DNA from: Echiichthys vipera
Taxonomy: Eukaryota; Chordata; Actinopteri; Perciformes; Trachinidae
Reading direction: 5' to 3'
DNA length: 64,000 nt
NCBI GenBank assembly: GCA_963691815.1
Contig: OY829655.1
Location: forward strand, 13,104,279-13,168,278
Every line of letters begins with the position of its first letter. Position 1 is the first letter of the stretch. Both the position numbers and the translations under genes were made by a program. Of the stretch, positions 35,936 to 48,700 are shown in pieces. The notes beneath the pieces are model-generated. The model was not told where the DNA came from. It did not search any database and saw only the letters and a list, made by a program, of their open reading frames with translations.

Positions 35936-37022
35936 CTGGAGATTCAACAGAGCAGAAGCACACAAGCCTGTTTCTGTATCTGACCCAAAAAAAGTGTTGC
36001 TCTATCTACGTAGTGAAGCAAATCCCTCCCTTTTTTACTCAGTTGATTCCCATTCCTCCACCCTTCCTTTCTCTGCTCGTCTTCTCCATCAAACAGGTGT
36101 GGGCCTGCATAATCAACGTCATACAACAGTGGTTACCCATGGCCAGTAAGGCATGAGTGAATCCAAGGCATGAAATAATGTGACACTTTGTAACTGAGTA
36201 ACATATTGAATAACACACTGACTCTAAGGGAATATATATTAACACTTTAAAAAATTACCAACAACATTGGCTAATGATCAAGAAAGTTACTTTAGAACCC
36301 TGATTATATTACTGAAATGTCTTGTGATGGTCGGACCTGGCATGTGAATCCATAGTAACACCAACAGTCACGACTAACAGTAATTTGCATATTAGCTTGC
36401 AATACATCTGGTCACCCAACAATCATATTATAGCTTTATTTAGACTATCAGATCACATTCCTGCTGAAACATGTCCAGTTGTGTAGTGTTTGGTTAATAA
36501 AACATTTTCACGGTAGAAAGTGCTGCTAAATTCCCTTACAGTCCATTGTTTACTACATGTAGCTACATGCTAACGCCAGACAAAGCTGTGTTGCTTCTGT
36601 TGTTTATTTCTCATGAATTACAGAGCACACTTCTGCTGAATATGGACACTAGTATATCTAGCCCGGAAACCAGACAAATCTACCCAGGTCATGTTTCATT
36701 TGCTGAAGCGGGTATGTCCGGCCCCTCTACCATAAAGACAGATTTCCAGGTTTTAGTGTATTAGAATAATTCCGTTGCTTTTTATCTAAACACCGGTGAT
36801 ACACCAAGCAATGGCAAAGTACTGCTTGGTGCAATAATTACATTCTTTCTGTGGCCAAGAGGTTTGTTTGTGTTTGAGGTGGAAATATTTTCTTTGTAAA
36901 CATTGGTCAACATGCCACAGGAGTCACTACTATCTGTTGCTGATTGGCGGGTATTCTCTGGTCGTACTTAACACTAAAAGCAAAAAAACAACTGCAAGCA
37001 ATTAGACATCTTTTTCATCATT

Positions 37023-37163
37023 AAGAAAGAGGTAAAATGATGATTACAAAGCTCAGATCTGTTCAAACAACAGGAACACGGCACTGCTGCGTTGTAAAAA
37101 TACAAAACTTGGACCAGCTAGGACCCGGGAATCATATTTTGAAAGGGTGTTACGTCACGATTT
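37023..37163 (+). repeat. Right half of a terminal-inverted-repeat element, unit 5
   Basis: Same half-element as 3,496-3,639. Confidence 0.75.
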
Positions 37164-38049
37164 AGAGCAGTAGAGCACCATACAGATTTTTGTATACTAT
37201 TTAAGGCTATAGTGATCTGGACATTGTTTAAGAATTCAGTATTCAAGCTTGAGGCAAATTTGTGATTTTTGAAATTGTGCTGTATAGCTAAAATTTATCC
37301 AACTTGACTTGATTATATTATTTAATTCTTAGAGCTGCATTTGCAAAATTTATTGACATCTGCATACTTGGCTAACTGGAAAAAATATATTAAGAAAAGT
37401 TTGCCAAAAGTGAATTCCTACTGCTATGCAAAGATGTCATGGTTTATGTTTTGAAAAAAAAGTTGTTTGGCTTGTATTTGATTGGCTCTCTAGCACAGCC
37501 CAACCCAGCTCTTTGAACAAGAAGACGATAAAGTTCAGTGGAAGCTTTTGTCTTGTTCAGTTTAGAGGGTTGCAGCAGCAACCACCTGCAGGCTTTCATA
37601 TATGTGAGGTACTAGTGATCTTAAAATGTGAATTTGAATATTTGTTATTATACTGTATTCTTTCTAGTCTTCTGTCATGATATCTACATCCTCACACACA
37701 TTCTGTTATTTTCACTAGTGTGGTGATACATACTGTTGTAAACTGGTATGCAGAGATCAATGTTGAAATTTTTGCTCAGTTGTTTGGAAAATAACTTAAT
37801 GACATTACTGAAACTTGAATTCAACACAATGAGGTTACTTTGTGATTCTTTGTTTATGTATTCTGACAGAGCAGCACCTGAATGTGTTGTCCTATTTCAG
37901 ACCAGGGTTATTGTATCATTTAAATGTGGGATATGCAGAATATTGCGCTGAGGCTTCATTCAAAAGGATAATCGATAACATTGTTACTGAGTTTTTTTTG
38001 TTGCGAGCCTCTGTGTTTCGTCGTGTGGCACTCATATTACACGAGAGAA

Positions 38050-38976
38050 ATGGAGAACTCAACTGAGATTATGTCTTTTGTGCTGGCTGCCTATGGTGAC
38101 ATCGGACAGTTAAAATACCTGTATTTCACCATAACGCTGTTATGGTACCTCTCCATATGTTTGGTCAACACAGTTCTTATTGTGGTCATATTTGTCGACA
38201 GAAACATGCATGAGCCAATGTATATATTATTATGTAATTTATTTGTGAATGAAATAGGAGGCAGCCTTTCAATTTATCCTCTTCTGCTCTCACAGATGTT
38301 TTCAGATACACATGAAGTGAGCCTGCCATGGTGTTTTCTGCAGATGTGTTACATCTACACGTGTGGTTCTGTTGAGTTTTGCAGTTTAGCAGCCATGGCC
38401 TATGACAGACACGTCTGTATCTGTTATCCTTTACACTACAATGTCATTATGGACACATGGAGAGTAGGTCTTATCATTCTGCTTATATGGTTGTATTCAT
38501 TTGTGAACTTTATTTTCGCATTTTCATTTGTCATCCATTTGACATTTTGTGGAAATGTCATTGACAAAGTGTTTTGTGACCTCCATTTAGTAATTAAACT
38601 TGCATGTTCAGCTTCAATACTTCACAACATATCGGACTTGATTTTTGCCTTTTTGACTATGTTTGTCCCATTTAGTCTCATTTTATTCTCTTACATGAAG
38701 ATTTTGGCTGTTTGTCTGAATACGTCTAAAGAAAACAGACAGAAAGCCATCACCACCTGCACACCTCAGATTGTCTGCCTGTCAAATATGTTTATCGGCT
38801 GCATTTTTCACTTTGTGGATTCCAGGTTTAATGTGTCCTATGTACCGGAAAAAATGCGAGTTATTTTATCTGTATATCTCCTCCTTTTCCAGCCAATAGC
38901 CACCCCCTTTCTGTATGGATTTAACCTACCAAAAATAAGACAAGCGTGTAAAAAAATTCTGTTTAATAGAAAATAA
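38050..38976 (+). CDS. Olfactory receptor, teleost type, copy 5 (intact)
   Basis: 308 aa from the ATG at 38,050 (MENSTEIM), single exon, with MHEPMY, MAYDRHVCICYPL, Cys167/176/186, KAITTC and PIATPFLYG. The front part resembles copies 2 and 3 (T27, T29, S159, H163). From residue 188 on it is of the copy 1/4 type (A188, S194, I198, K217, V241-C242, V256, V265). This front/back switch is the clearest conversion signature in the array. Private changes are M8, V122 (next to the DRY-type motif), I155, A157 and E267. The stop overlaps AATAAA. It is the OR nearest to fzd7. Ligand unknown. Confidence 0.95.
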   Translation: MENSTEIMSFVLAAYGDIGQLKYLYFTITLLWYLSICLVNTVLIVVIFVDRNMHEPMYILLCNLFVNEIGGSLSIYPLLLSQMFSDTHEVSLPWCFLQMCYIYTCGSVEFCSLAAMAYDRHVCICYPLHYNVIMDTWRVGLIILLIWLYSFVNFIFAFSFVIHLTFCGNVIDKVFCDLHLVIKLACSASILHNISDLIFAFLTMFVPFSLILFSYMKILAVCLNTSKENRQKAITTCTPQIVCLSNMFIGCIFHFVDSRFNVSYVPEKMRVILSVYLLLFQPIATPFLYGFNLPKIRQACKKILFNRK

Positions 38977-41343
38977 ATATTTGTCTTCATGTTGCAAGAG
39001 TCTGTTTGATTCAAGGTGGGGTATCTCTGCTCTGTGAAGAAATAACATGTTTGTCTGCAGAGTGTAGTTTCTATTGAAAAAATAATAGTCTAGAAAGTTG
39101 TACACATTTTATATTCATATACTCCAGGCATTAGAAAAAGGGGCAATGCAGGTTTTGTGAGATGAGGACTTTTTTTGGTTTTGTCAGAAAGAAATGAATG
39201 GACTGCATTAGTGATATGCAACCACTCATTTATATGCAACTCCTGGGATGATCAACTTTCAGTAAAACTAAAGATAATGTATTTACAGTACATCACAGCC
39301 AAACAAAGACCAATATGATATCATTACAGAAACTTTAAACTTAACTGTAGGAAAGCTGAGGAAAAAATAAAAAATCTGCAAATTTGCTGTGACATATGAT
39401 GGAACAAAACTATTTAGAATTAACCGAAAGGCTTATTTCGCAGTTTTGCTGCTGTTAATCAGAGTAGACCTCAATTTCTCCTTTCAACTCAATACAGGGT
39501 TGCCACATCAAACAACAAATTCAAGGACCTTGCTAGCCCAAGTCCCTCAAATAAATTATGATTAACATCTGTCTTATTTTTAAAAAGTTTGTGACATTAC
39601 ATAATTTGAGACTTGTTGCACACATACATGTATAAACCCCCAGCACAAGAAACCCTTTACACTGTCATCCCCTTATGCCTTATTGCCTTTGGTTGTTACT
39701 GTGCCATTATGCTCCCTCACATATGGAGTGGAGATGGCTGTAATAATAACAACCATCATAATAACAGTACCATTAATAATAATGATCCCACAAAAACATA
39801 AATGCCTACACAAAATGACTACAACCACAGAGCTGTCAAATAAGTATATTTATCTACAAGTACTTTTATTGATCCAAAATACTACAGGACAACGTATTTG
39901 TAACAGCAGCAAGAATACTGCGCTGAAAAACTCATTCCCACAGGCCAAAGTGTTCGAGGGTATATTGAAGCTTTCCTGAAAATTGGTGGCAATGTCACCT
40001 CCACTCATCTGAATCTGTGGGCAATTTGCTTGATTCCATAAAGATCTGAAGATCAGGTCATATATTATAGGCTAACTGTATATTGAAAGGTTTTCTCTCT
40101 TGATAATCTGAAACACAGAGTTTCAGCCACACCACTCTTGCATAGGACATCTGTGATATTTATGAATCTAAACACATTAGGGTAACAAAATACTCTGACT
40201 TAAATAAAGTGAGATCAAGCTAGCTAACAGCAGACAAACAGAGAATTGTGTGTATTTCTTCTTGTGGCATCCAGAGGTCACTGTCCGGTCCGGTCTGCCA
40301 GATGTGCTTAAAAACTACAAGTGATGCAGTAATCTAAAAAGCAAATGCATTTACTTTATTTAATCATTTCTAAATCTTTTCACACAACCATCACATAAAG
40401 ATAGACTTTCCTCAATCATGTCCGTAATGAATGGAGATCGGTTTCATTCACTGTGTGAAAAAAAGCAGAGGTACAAAATGTTTGACTTATCAGTCGTCAT
40501 CAGTTTGAAGTACCGTGTAAAAGGACACCAGGTTGTTAAGAATCAGATTTGTCACACAAAGCTTTTCTATACAAGGTGTCAGTGAGGGAATTATTGTTTG
40601 GTGTGATATTTTCACCTTGTCTGTCACCACTAACAGGTTTGTTTTTCCTATCTTGAGTGAGGCGTTTCATATTATCCTGCATGTATCCTGATTGTATTAG
40701 AGTTTTGATTTGGGGAAATCAGTAGCTGTTTTGCAAATTGAAACCCACTTTTAGGATTTGATCTGATTTTGAAGTCTCAAAGCTGAAGATTTTGTTTCTA
40801 ACAATTGATTCAAATGACTGAGAAAATTGCAATGTAAAGTTAATTAAGCATGTTGACTACAGTTTTTCTTCTTTCTTCAAGTTTTCCTTGAACATTTTCA
40901 AGTGTCAGGGCAAAATTACACATTTTGTTTGCAAAATGCTCTGACACTCACAAAACGTTTAACACATGCAACAAAAGCAAATATTTCCATCAAACAACAC
41001 AACTAGTGGTCTTGTGAAAATGTTATTTCCATCAATCACGACACAGAGGACAGAGGTATGAACCGGCTCAATGTTAGTTTGTGCTTTATGCCTGTGTTTG
41101 TTGATACTCTACATAGTCATAGTATGAGCCAAAAAGGCCAAGCAAGTATACCACAGCATGAACTGCATTCTTTTCTTCAAAGATGATTTTAATAATGATT
41201 TGTTTTAAAGAATTTTTGAAATTTTGAAAACGTATTCTTAGCAAACTTTAGTTGGTACGTCACTAATCCGTAAACCAATAATTGTCTAATATGTGACACA
41301 ATATTCGATTGAATGCTGCCCCGACGGCCCCCTGTCTGAAGCG

Positions 41344-41348
41344 CCCCC

Positions 41349-41379
<31 letters not shown>
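41344..41379. repeat. Poly-C (26) followed by poly-A (10)
   Basis: An uninterrupted run of 26 C and then 10 A. Such homopolymers are often miscounted in assemblies. Confidence 0.95.
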
Positions 41380-41380
<1 letters not shown>

Positions 41381-41484
41381 TCTTAAAATGTGTCTGGAGA
41401 GGGGCTTTAAGTGTGTCTTAACAATTAAGAAAAATATAATATAAAGACACTACAGCTGGAAAACAAACTGCCACATGTATTTAT

Positions 41485-41805
41485 AGCTTAAGGCCACCAG
41501 ATGTCAGTGTCAGACCAGAGTGTAAATGTGTGAGCACTGTATATCCTTAAAGGGGAACTCTGTTTACAGGTCTTGGGAAGTACAAATATTTACAATTAAA
41601 AAGTTGTATAAAGCACTTGGTGGCTCCAGAGGGAACTGCGTGAAGTCTGATTAATGTATTGGCTGGGGCTGAACACTACAAGTGTGAAAATGACCAAATC
41701 AGGGGTTGTGAAGTTAGAAAGAGGTGAGCCAGAATTCTGTAGCTCATCTCTACTCAAGGATAGCAGCTCACGGCTACATTAGCTGCTACAAGTCCAACCA
41801 TCACA
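41485..41805. repeat. Possible interspersed repeat
   Basis: Phrases such as CTTGGTGGCTCCAGAGGGAA (41,619 on) and TAAAGGGGAACTCTG look like those of common fish interspersed repeats. No terminal repeats located. Confidence 0.3.
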
Positions 41806-43312
41806 TCTCTTTAGTAAACATCAACAGAAGATTCTCCTCTGTTCCGCTGAAAACTACACACTTCTTTCTGTCTGTCTGCTGAGAATGCTGCAGGATCACA
41901 ATACAGCAGTGTATGTGCCCAAATGTAGCAGGGGATTTATAAATATTGTTTTTGTTTTTTTTAAATTCATGATATGTTGATATGCTCGACTTTCTTAAAG
42001 TCACAGATGTCTCGCAGGTACAGTATCACTATTATCCCTAAGTTAAGAACTATTCTCAGGAGTTATGTTGCTCTCTTTGACAGAGGTTTTGGTAAACAAC
42101 ATAACAAGCAACACAGGCCCAGGACTAAGATAAGTTAGGCAAGATTTACACATTTACACAGAATATTTTGGAATTATTTTTTGTTTATTATTTAGTTTTG
42201 TAAGTTGCTAAGACATACTTATTGAAACTGCACATGTGTTAATACTTTTTTTAATTCATTCATTTTTCACACCCTTTTCCTAAACAGTTACCACAGATCT
42301 CACAGAAAGACACAGAGCTCTATTGGATAAACAGTGTTAAACAAAAGGAAAAAATAAATTCACAACTGATAGAAATGACTTGCATAATAATGAATCTCCA
42401 ATTCACCTGTGTGAAACTCAGCTATCAGTCAAGAACAAATTAAATAAATGTGAAGTTCTGAGTATTTTTGTTTGTATATTCTGTTTGTTGGATATTTCTA
42501 CCCATAAGTTTCCTTTGGTTGCTCTAATGTTTGTTTTATTTTCATACCATGTATAGTATTCAAAATAGTTTGAAAAGTATGGAAACAAGACTAGAATATG
42601 GCTGCCTGTGGTCAGGCCAAAAAGAATGACATGGAAATAAATAAAAATAATGTTTCAGAGTGGTTCTGAGTTTGGGTGAAACTCTTCGTTGGTTCGGTGA
42701 AGAAACGCAGTTCCGAAGTTGTACCCTAATAAATGTGTGAATTTGTCCAGTCAAATTGCTTACTGTAGGACATACATGTCTAAAAGTTCATGGTCCCAGA
42801 AAGACCTGCAGACAAGAAAAAAAAAATAATGACGAAATAGTTCTTAGAAAATGTCTTTTATTTTTATTATTATTATTGTTATTAAAGTATTTCAACAGGG
42901 AATCTCAAAAAAAGGTGTAAAAGCTGCTGAGAGCAGCAGTTTAAAAAAAATCTCTAGTAAAATCCTCTTTGTATAAAAGCTTGACTGCCTTTTTGGCACA
43001 TACTATAATTATGTAAAATATCAACAAACAGGCGTTCAACTCAAAATAAGGTTGACCTGGTTAAAGCTGTACTTTGTTTGAATTGTGTAAGGATTGATTG
43101 AAAAAATATACTGATATTCCATAAGTTGTGTTGTTTGAAGGGAATATTTTCTTTTGTTGCATGTGTTGAAAGTTTTGTGTTGGAGCATTTTGCTATCAAA
43201 ATGTATTATTTCTGCCAGAAACTCTCTGTTTAAGTGTGTCTGGGAACTGTTTGAAAATGAAACTTCTGAGTGGACCAACGTGTTTAAGCAAATGAGAAAA
43301 ACTTCAAAGCTG

Positions 43313-43365
43313 CAGTCAAATTCCTTGTATGTGCAGACATTCCTGACGAATAAAGCTGACCCTAA
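43313..43365 (+). mobile_element. Possible L2-like LINE 3' end
   Basis: CAGTCAAATTCCTTGTATGT followed by AATAAAGCTGA. The same opening phrase recurs at 56,828 before a GATTCT tail. This pattern is typical of 3' ends of fish L2/Rex1-like elements. Confidence 0.45.
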
Positions 43366-44336
43366 CGACAGCACAGGCAAAGTGGATCAAGTTATTATCA
43401 GTTACATTTAGGATTGGGTGACTTGTAATTTTCCCTTATTTGCCAAATATTCTGTTCTGCTATGTAGCATCACAATGTTGCCTGTGTGTCATTGATAATG
43501 TCAACAAATGCATGCGTCTTCCCCATGAATAAAAGTATTTTCACTGGCGTGCCAAACGATTTAGGTGGTAAGTGAAAACACCAAGGGCCAAACTTAGTTT
43601 AGGTGCTGCACAATTTAACAATAAATACCACAGATATGTTGACAAAACAATCTCAATCTCAGAGTTAGTAGACCATGAGTTCAGATTGTTTTGTCAACTG
43701 CTGTTTCCAAGGTCAAGAATTCCCTGTGAGGCTCAGCATGCATGAGTTTGCCTCTGAACACAAACCACAGAGATCAATGCATTACAAACCTTATTGATTT
43801 TATTCAAACTGTACACGTACAACAGGCTTATCTCATTAAAAAACAAGTAAAAAAGACAAAAATGAGTATCCCCATGAATACAATATGCCTTTACAAAACT
43901 GAGTCTGTGTTTACTTGGTAGGCTGTATATGTTCAAATAAAAAAAAACACTTGCATATTCCTTCTGAAAACACAAAGACAAACACAGCTTTCTGGTGTCA
44001 TCGACACTGGCAGATCTTAGCTGCCTGAAGGCAAATACACTGAATAATAATTTTGCCTCATTGGGTTAAAACATGGACAAGAGAGGACTTGTGTAGTGGA
44101 GCGTTGACCTGCTTCCTAACTTCAACCAGGGTTTGAGGTATGTGGTACATTCACATGGGAAAAGTATACATAAACTGCTTTAACAGCACTCTATGGAGAT
44201 CGGTATTTAGTGTATTAGTATGTCCGGATTCAGGACACAGCTTCAGAGATTACAAATAACGAGTACCAGGTCTATAAGTTCCTAATGCTGTGAGTCCATC
44301 CTCATTGTTGCAGTGTTTTTCCATTCATTCAAGAAA

Positions 44337-44446
44337 ACATGTGGTGTATGTAGCGAAAATGTGATCACGAATACATGCGGTAGAGAAGTAGAGAAAATGT
44401 GCTTATAAATACATGTGGTGTATGCAGAGAAAATGTGCTATATGAC
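44337..44446. repeat. Three-copy minisatellite (36-38 bp)
   Basis: ACATGTGGTGTATG...GAAAATGTG units begin at 44,337, 44,373 and 44,411. The middle copy is most diverged. Confidence 0.7.
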
Positions 44447-45374
44447 AACAAACAAAAACCTTCTGGCAAACATATGGTGCCTCGCAGCCGACTCAGTCAT
44501 GATAAAAACATGCTTTTCTGCTCAGGTTTCCCCACAAGATCTCTTACAGATTTTAGTATTTACTCAGAGAAATAACCTGTGCTTTGCCGATTCGGTTACA
44601 AAAGCCCGTGTACTGCACGCAACGGGTCTAAATCACTGGTTACTGTGATTTCTTACTTGAATTAAGAGTGTTGAGTTACAGGTGATATTTCAAAAACTAC
44701 CTGGTTTCAGAAAATGAATGAACAGTACTGAAATACACTTTTGGATTGTGTTATTGTAATGATAGGAGCACTTAGTTGACAGGTTTCATTTAAAAAACTC
44801 TTATGAATGGGTCATTAGCAATTAGCAATTGTGTTGTCATAAATTGCTGTATCGTCTATTCCTAGATAAAACACTCCACCTCTGCTGAACACTGCGGTAT
44901 CTTTTCCGAATTAAAAAAAATACCACCTTTGACCTCTTTCTTGGTGTTTCCACAATGAAGAACAACAGACACAAGTCCTGTTTGCAGATGCATAAATAAA
45001 TGCAGTTTCTCTTTGTTTTGAAGGCTCCTGTAAGCTTAGACACTAAAATAATGAATCGAATAAAACCCTTAAACGTTCAGTCTGCTTGTGAAAAACACAA
45101 AACACTTCAAGTGAATTTATAAGGAATTAAGGAACATTCAGTTTCACTAGAATACAGATGTGAATGTGTACAGTTGTCTTTATCCAGGATAAAATCACAT
45201 CAAAAAATTCTGAGCAACCATTTCCACTCAGCATGGATTAAATCTAGATCCTTGAAATGGAGCTTTGGATGTCTTAAAAGCCTTTTTGATGGGGGGATCC
45301 AACAGTTGAGAGACCACACACAGAGACAAACAATGAGCTGTTGTGTCTTCATTGCAGAATGGTGTGTGTGTTTG

Positions 45375-45502
<128 letters not shown>

Positions 45503-46351
45503 TCTCTTTTACTGTCGGTCATTTTTAACACTATTGACCTTTAGGATAGCTGTGCAAACCAATACATAACTTCATTCACCTTCGGAGTGAACATTCAATA
45601 GTGAAGCAAATACACAAAAGTCTGAAAAATTAAAACATAAAGTAAAAAATGAAATAAAGTTTTGATTTTGTGGCGTGGAGTCACAAGTTAATGGACTTTT
45701 TTCTCAGAAGAAAACAGGTGAGATTGTACTCTGCAATATATCTAAACACACATATAAAATAATTTCAGTCTTTAGCTAAAAGCAGAGTAAATTCAAAAAT
45801 ACATGTATAATCCAGGCATCCCTATGTGATGAATTCAATCAGAGGGTGTGGCAACTGTAGGGATCGAACCTTTGACCTTTTCGCTGCAGCATGGACAGAA
45901 GGCCTCACAGCTTGACACCAGTCTTTTCTGTTATGGTGCTCTACTGAGAGACTCAGAGTAGACAGGAAGTACATTCAAACTGTAATATTAAGGTTATAAT
46001 TAATAATATGTAAGGAGTTTCATATTAAAAGTAACCTCACCAGTCTGGCATTACAGTCCAAGGACCAGTATGGGCATTTTATAATCCAGAGATGCAGAAG
46101 CCAGGAGTGTGGACTGTCTGATGACAAAAAAAAAAATATATATATATAGACCCTATTGAAAAGTCATCCAACTTCTATCGAATATAGATTAAAGTTTGGT
46201 TGTGTCCAAAAATCCTGAATTGCTGTCACAACCTGAAAACACATTTTTAAAAGTCCAAAAATAGTATTAAAAATGAAAGCTATTTGACCTCATTTACATG
46301 GTTATTATATCCAAAACCCCTTGGTTTTGGGCCCTTTTCTTCCTCGGAACT

Positions 46352-48052
46352 TTACACCGTCGTCTCTCCATGGTTACGGTTGCTAAGGCGTTTGTAGAAC
46401 CTCCGCCATGACTGGAGAGTCTTCCCGGACCAGACCCAGAAACCAGAAGTGATCCCGACTATCATGGTCATCAGGTATTTAATCATGAACACGGTGAAAT
46501 CTGGGGTCATGGGGGCGAAGTTGTGAACCGGGCAGGGTACGGCGAAGCGCTTACAGGTCTGCATGTGCCAGGTCCTCTGCCAGTGCTCCCTGAAGGCCTG
46601 CTCGTAGAAGTAACAGGCGATCACTATGGTGGCTGGTACCGTGTAGAGCACGCTGAACACGCCGATCCGCACCATCAACTTCTCCAGCTTCTCCGTCTTG
46701 GTGCCGTCGTGCTTCATGATTGTCCGGATCCGAAAGAGGGACACAAAGCCGGCCAGGAGGAAGGATGTGCCGATGAACAGGTAGACAAAAAGCGGGGCCA
46801 GGACGAAGCCGCGGAGGGCGTCCACGTTGAAGATCCCAACGAAACACACCCCGGTCAAGACGTCGCCGTCCACCTGGCCCATGGCGAGGATGGTGATCGT
46901 TTTGATGGCCGGGACAGCCCAGGCGGCCAGGTGGAAGTACTGGGAGTTGGCTTCGATCGCCTCATGGCCCCATTTCATCCCGGCAGAGAGGAACCAAGTC
47001 AGGGACAAAATCACCCACCAGATGGAGCTGGCCATACCAAAGAAGTACAACACCATGAAGAGGATGGTGCAGCCCTCCTTTTTAGTTCCCTGAGCCACCG
47101 TCCTGTAGCCGTCATCCTTGAATTTATCCACACAAACAACTTTGTCCTCCAGGAAAAACCCAGCAGCGTAAGCCACCGCCACCATGAAATAACACCCAGA
47201 TAAGAAAATGATGGGCCTCTCGGGGTATCTGAACCGCCTCATGTCCACTAAATAAGTGAGTACTGTGAATAAGGTGCTCACACAGCACAGGATGGACCAG
47301 ATCCCGACCCACAACCGGCCGAATTTGACCTCATCCTCCCTGAAATACATGATGCCGGTTGGTTTAGTGGGCTCACACGGGGCCCCGCAGTCGTTGACCC
47401 CCATGAATCGGTAGCCCAGGTAGGTAGGCACCTCCAGCTGGAGGGGGCAGGAAAACTGCTGGTTCGGGTTGTGCTGGGGCGGGCGCTGGTTGGGTCGGAC
47501 CATGTTGGGAGGAAGGGTCACAAGGTCGGGCGCGTAGGGGGAAGACGAGGACGCTGGGCTGCTGGGTTCGGAAGTGTTCTGGCCCACGCAGATCTCACCG
47601 GCGCCGTGGACAGGGAAAGCCTCGCAGCGGAGCCGCTCCGGCCACTGGAAGCCGAATTTGTTCATGAGGGCTTCACACCCCTGTCGTGCACGCTCGCACA
47701 GGGACCGACAAGGGGGGATGGCCTGCTCCAGCACCGTGCAGACCGGTGCATACATGGAGCAGAGAAAGAACTTTAGATCCGCAGAACACTGGACCTTAAC
47801 CAGAGGATAGAACTGGTGCACTTCTAGTCCCGCGTCCTCCTGGTTCGTGTGGCCCAGGAGGTTCGGCATGATGGTCTGGTTGTAAGCGATGTCGGTGCAG
47901 AGCGGGATCGAGATTGGCTGGCAGAACCCGTGTTCCGGGATAGATATCCCACTCTCACTGTTGTAATGTTGAGCAAAGGTGGATGAGGACAGCCCGCACA
48001 CCAGCCACATGATCCGCAGCAACACGGAGCCAGTGGACCTGGCCGCCGCCAT
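46352..48052 (-). CDS. fzd7: Frizzled-7-type Wnt receptor
   Basis: A single-exon gene of 566 aa encodes a plasma-membrane receptor that binds Wnt through its cysteine-rich domain and signals through Dishevelled. The ATG at 48,052 is chosen because the frame upstream starts only at a TTG, and it has A at -3 and G at +4. Residues 1-27 are a signal peptide. The CRD (about 35-155) has all ten cysteines (44, 52, 89, 98, 105, 115, 119, 126, 143, 155) and an NQT site at 58. A Pro/Ser-rich linker follows (160-200). Seven helices span about 244-540. The KTLQSW motif (544-549) binds Dishevelled and the tail ends in the PDZ ligand ETTV. YFMVAVAY, FFGMASS and the TWHMQTCKRFAVPCP loop fit FZD7 better than FZD1 or FZD2. 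Whether it is the fish a or b paralogue cannot be told. Length is close to mammalian FZD7 and no damage is seen. Confidence 0.9.
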   Translation of the reverse strand: MAAARSTGSVLLRIMWLVCGLSSSTFAQHYNSESGISIPEHGFCQPISIPLCTDIAYNQTIMPNLLGHTNQEDAGLEVHQFYPLVKVQCSADLKFFLCSMYAPVCTVLEQAIPPCRSLCERARQGCEALMNKFGFQWPERLRCEAFPVHGAGEICVGQNTSEPSSPASSSSPYAPDLVTLPPNMVRPNQRPPQHNPNQQFSCPLQLEVPTYLGYRFMGVNDCGAPCEPTKPTGIMYFREDEVKFGRLWVGIWSILCCVSTLFTVLTYLVDMRRFRYPERPIIFLSGCYFMVAVAYAAGFFLEDKVVCVDKFKDDGYRTVAQGTKKEGCTILFMVLYFFGMASSIWWVILSLTWFLSAGMKWGHEAIEANSQYFHLAAWAVPAIKTITILAMGQVDGDVLTGVCFVGIFNVDALRGFVLAPLFVYLFIGTSFLLAGFVSLFRIRTIMKHDGTKTEKLEKLMVRIGVFSVLYTVPATIVIACYFYEQAFREHWQRTWHMQTCKRFAVPCPVHNFAPMTPDFTVFMIKYLMTMIVGITSGFWVWSGKTLQSWRRFYKRLSNRNHGETTV

Positions 48053-48700
48053 AGTTGTTGAGGAGGAGGAGGAGAAGGAGGAGGGGGGGAGGGAAGGAAA
48101 AAAACTTTGATCCAAGTAGGGCGACTTGAAAACGGCTGAAAAGCAATTCAAATCTACATTAATTGTCGCAACACTTAGCTTGTAGTCCGAGAACTTCGAG
48201 TTGAGATTGCCGTAACCGTCTTTTCCTCGTGTTTTATGAAGATATATCCAAGTGAAACGTTCGTCGTGTCATGACTTCTTGATGGTCTTTGTAAGTGACT
48301 CCAAGCAGCCCACTCTCACTGCCGACCCGGTGAAAATAACACTTAAAGTACCATTTTCTCGAAGCAATGCAAACCAAAGTTATTCCAGCGCGCCTTACAC
48401 GTAAGTGTTGTAGCTTTAGCGCAAAACGAGACACGTTTAAAACTCAAAAAGGGTTATATTTCCATCGTTTTTCGGCTTGACTTCACACGGAGCGTCGGTT
48501 CACATGCTGAGCGGTTGGAAGTCCAGAGACTCGCTCTCCTCACTCCGTGCAGATTCCACCGGTTTCCAGGCGCCCCCTCCATTCACAAGACCTCCCGACA
48601 GAGACCAGGGCGCCTTGAAACCGATGCCGCGTCTCAGCCAATCCTAGCGTTTGTTTTCCTATAGGACTCGTTCTTGATTGGCCTTTTCCATATTTAGGGG
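48053..48700 (-). promoter_or_regulatory. fzd7: fzd7 5' UTR and likely promoter
   Basis: Sequence upstream of the ATG is GC-richer than the flanks, with CpGs near 48,390-48,560. On + it carries CCAAT (in CAGCCAATCC, near 48,640) and ATTGG (in TTGATTGGCC, near 48,677), which are CCAAT boxes in both orientations. No convincing TATA box. The transcription start is not placed. Confidence 0.4.

Larger units (their letters stand above)
35633..39320 (+). repeat. Tandem duplication unit 5 (last, no LINE)
   Basis: Begins at the GATGTGCC landmark and keeps the block at about 36,170-36,510 that only unit 1 shares. It lacks about 300 bp at 36,749 (junction GATTTCCAG/GTTTTAGTG). After the OR it matches the short downstream piece of units 2 and 3 up to CCAATATGATA (39,320), then becomes single-copy. 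This marks the right edge of the array. Confidence 0.85.
39321..43779. other. AT-rich intergenic DNA between OR array and fzd7
   Basis: No exon-like frame with splice sites was found. Short frames are scattered and unconvincing. Apart from the entries below (C/A tract, possible interspersed repeat, L2-like tail) I see nothing. Confidence 0.6.

Noticed and set aside
46523..47203. 226-codon + strand open frame inside the fzd7 region
   Set aside because: It is antisense to a well-conserved Frizzled CDS, with no domain of its own. High GC at third positions keeps the opposite frame open.
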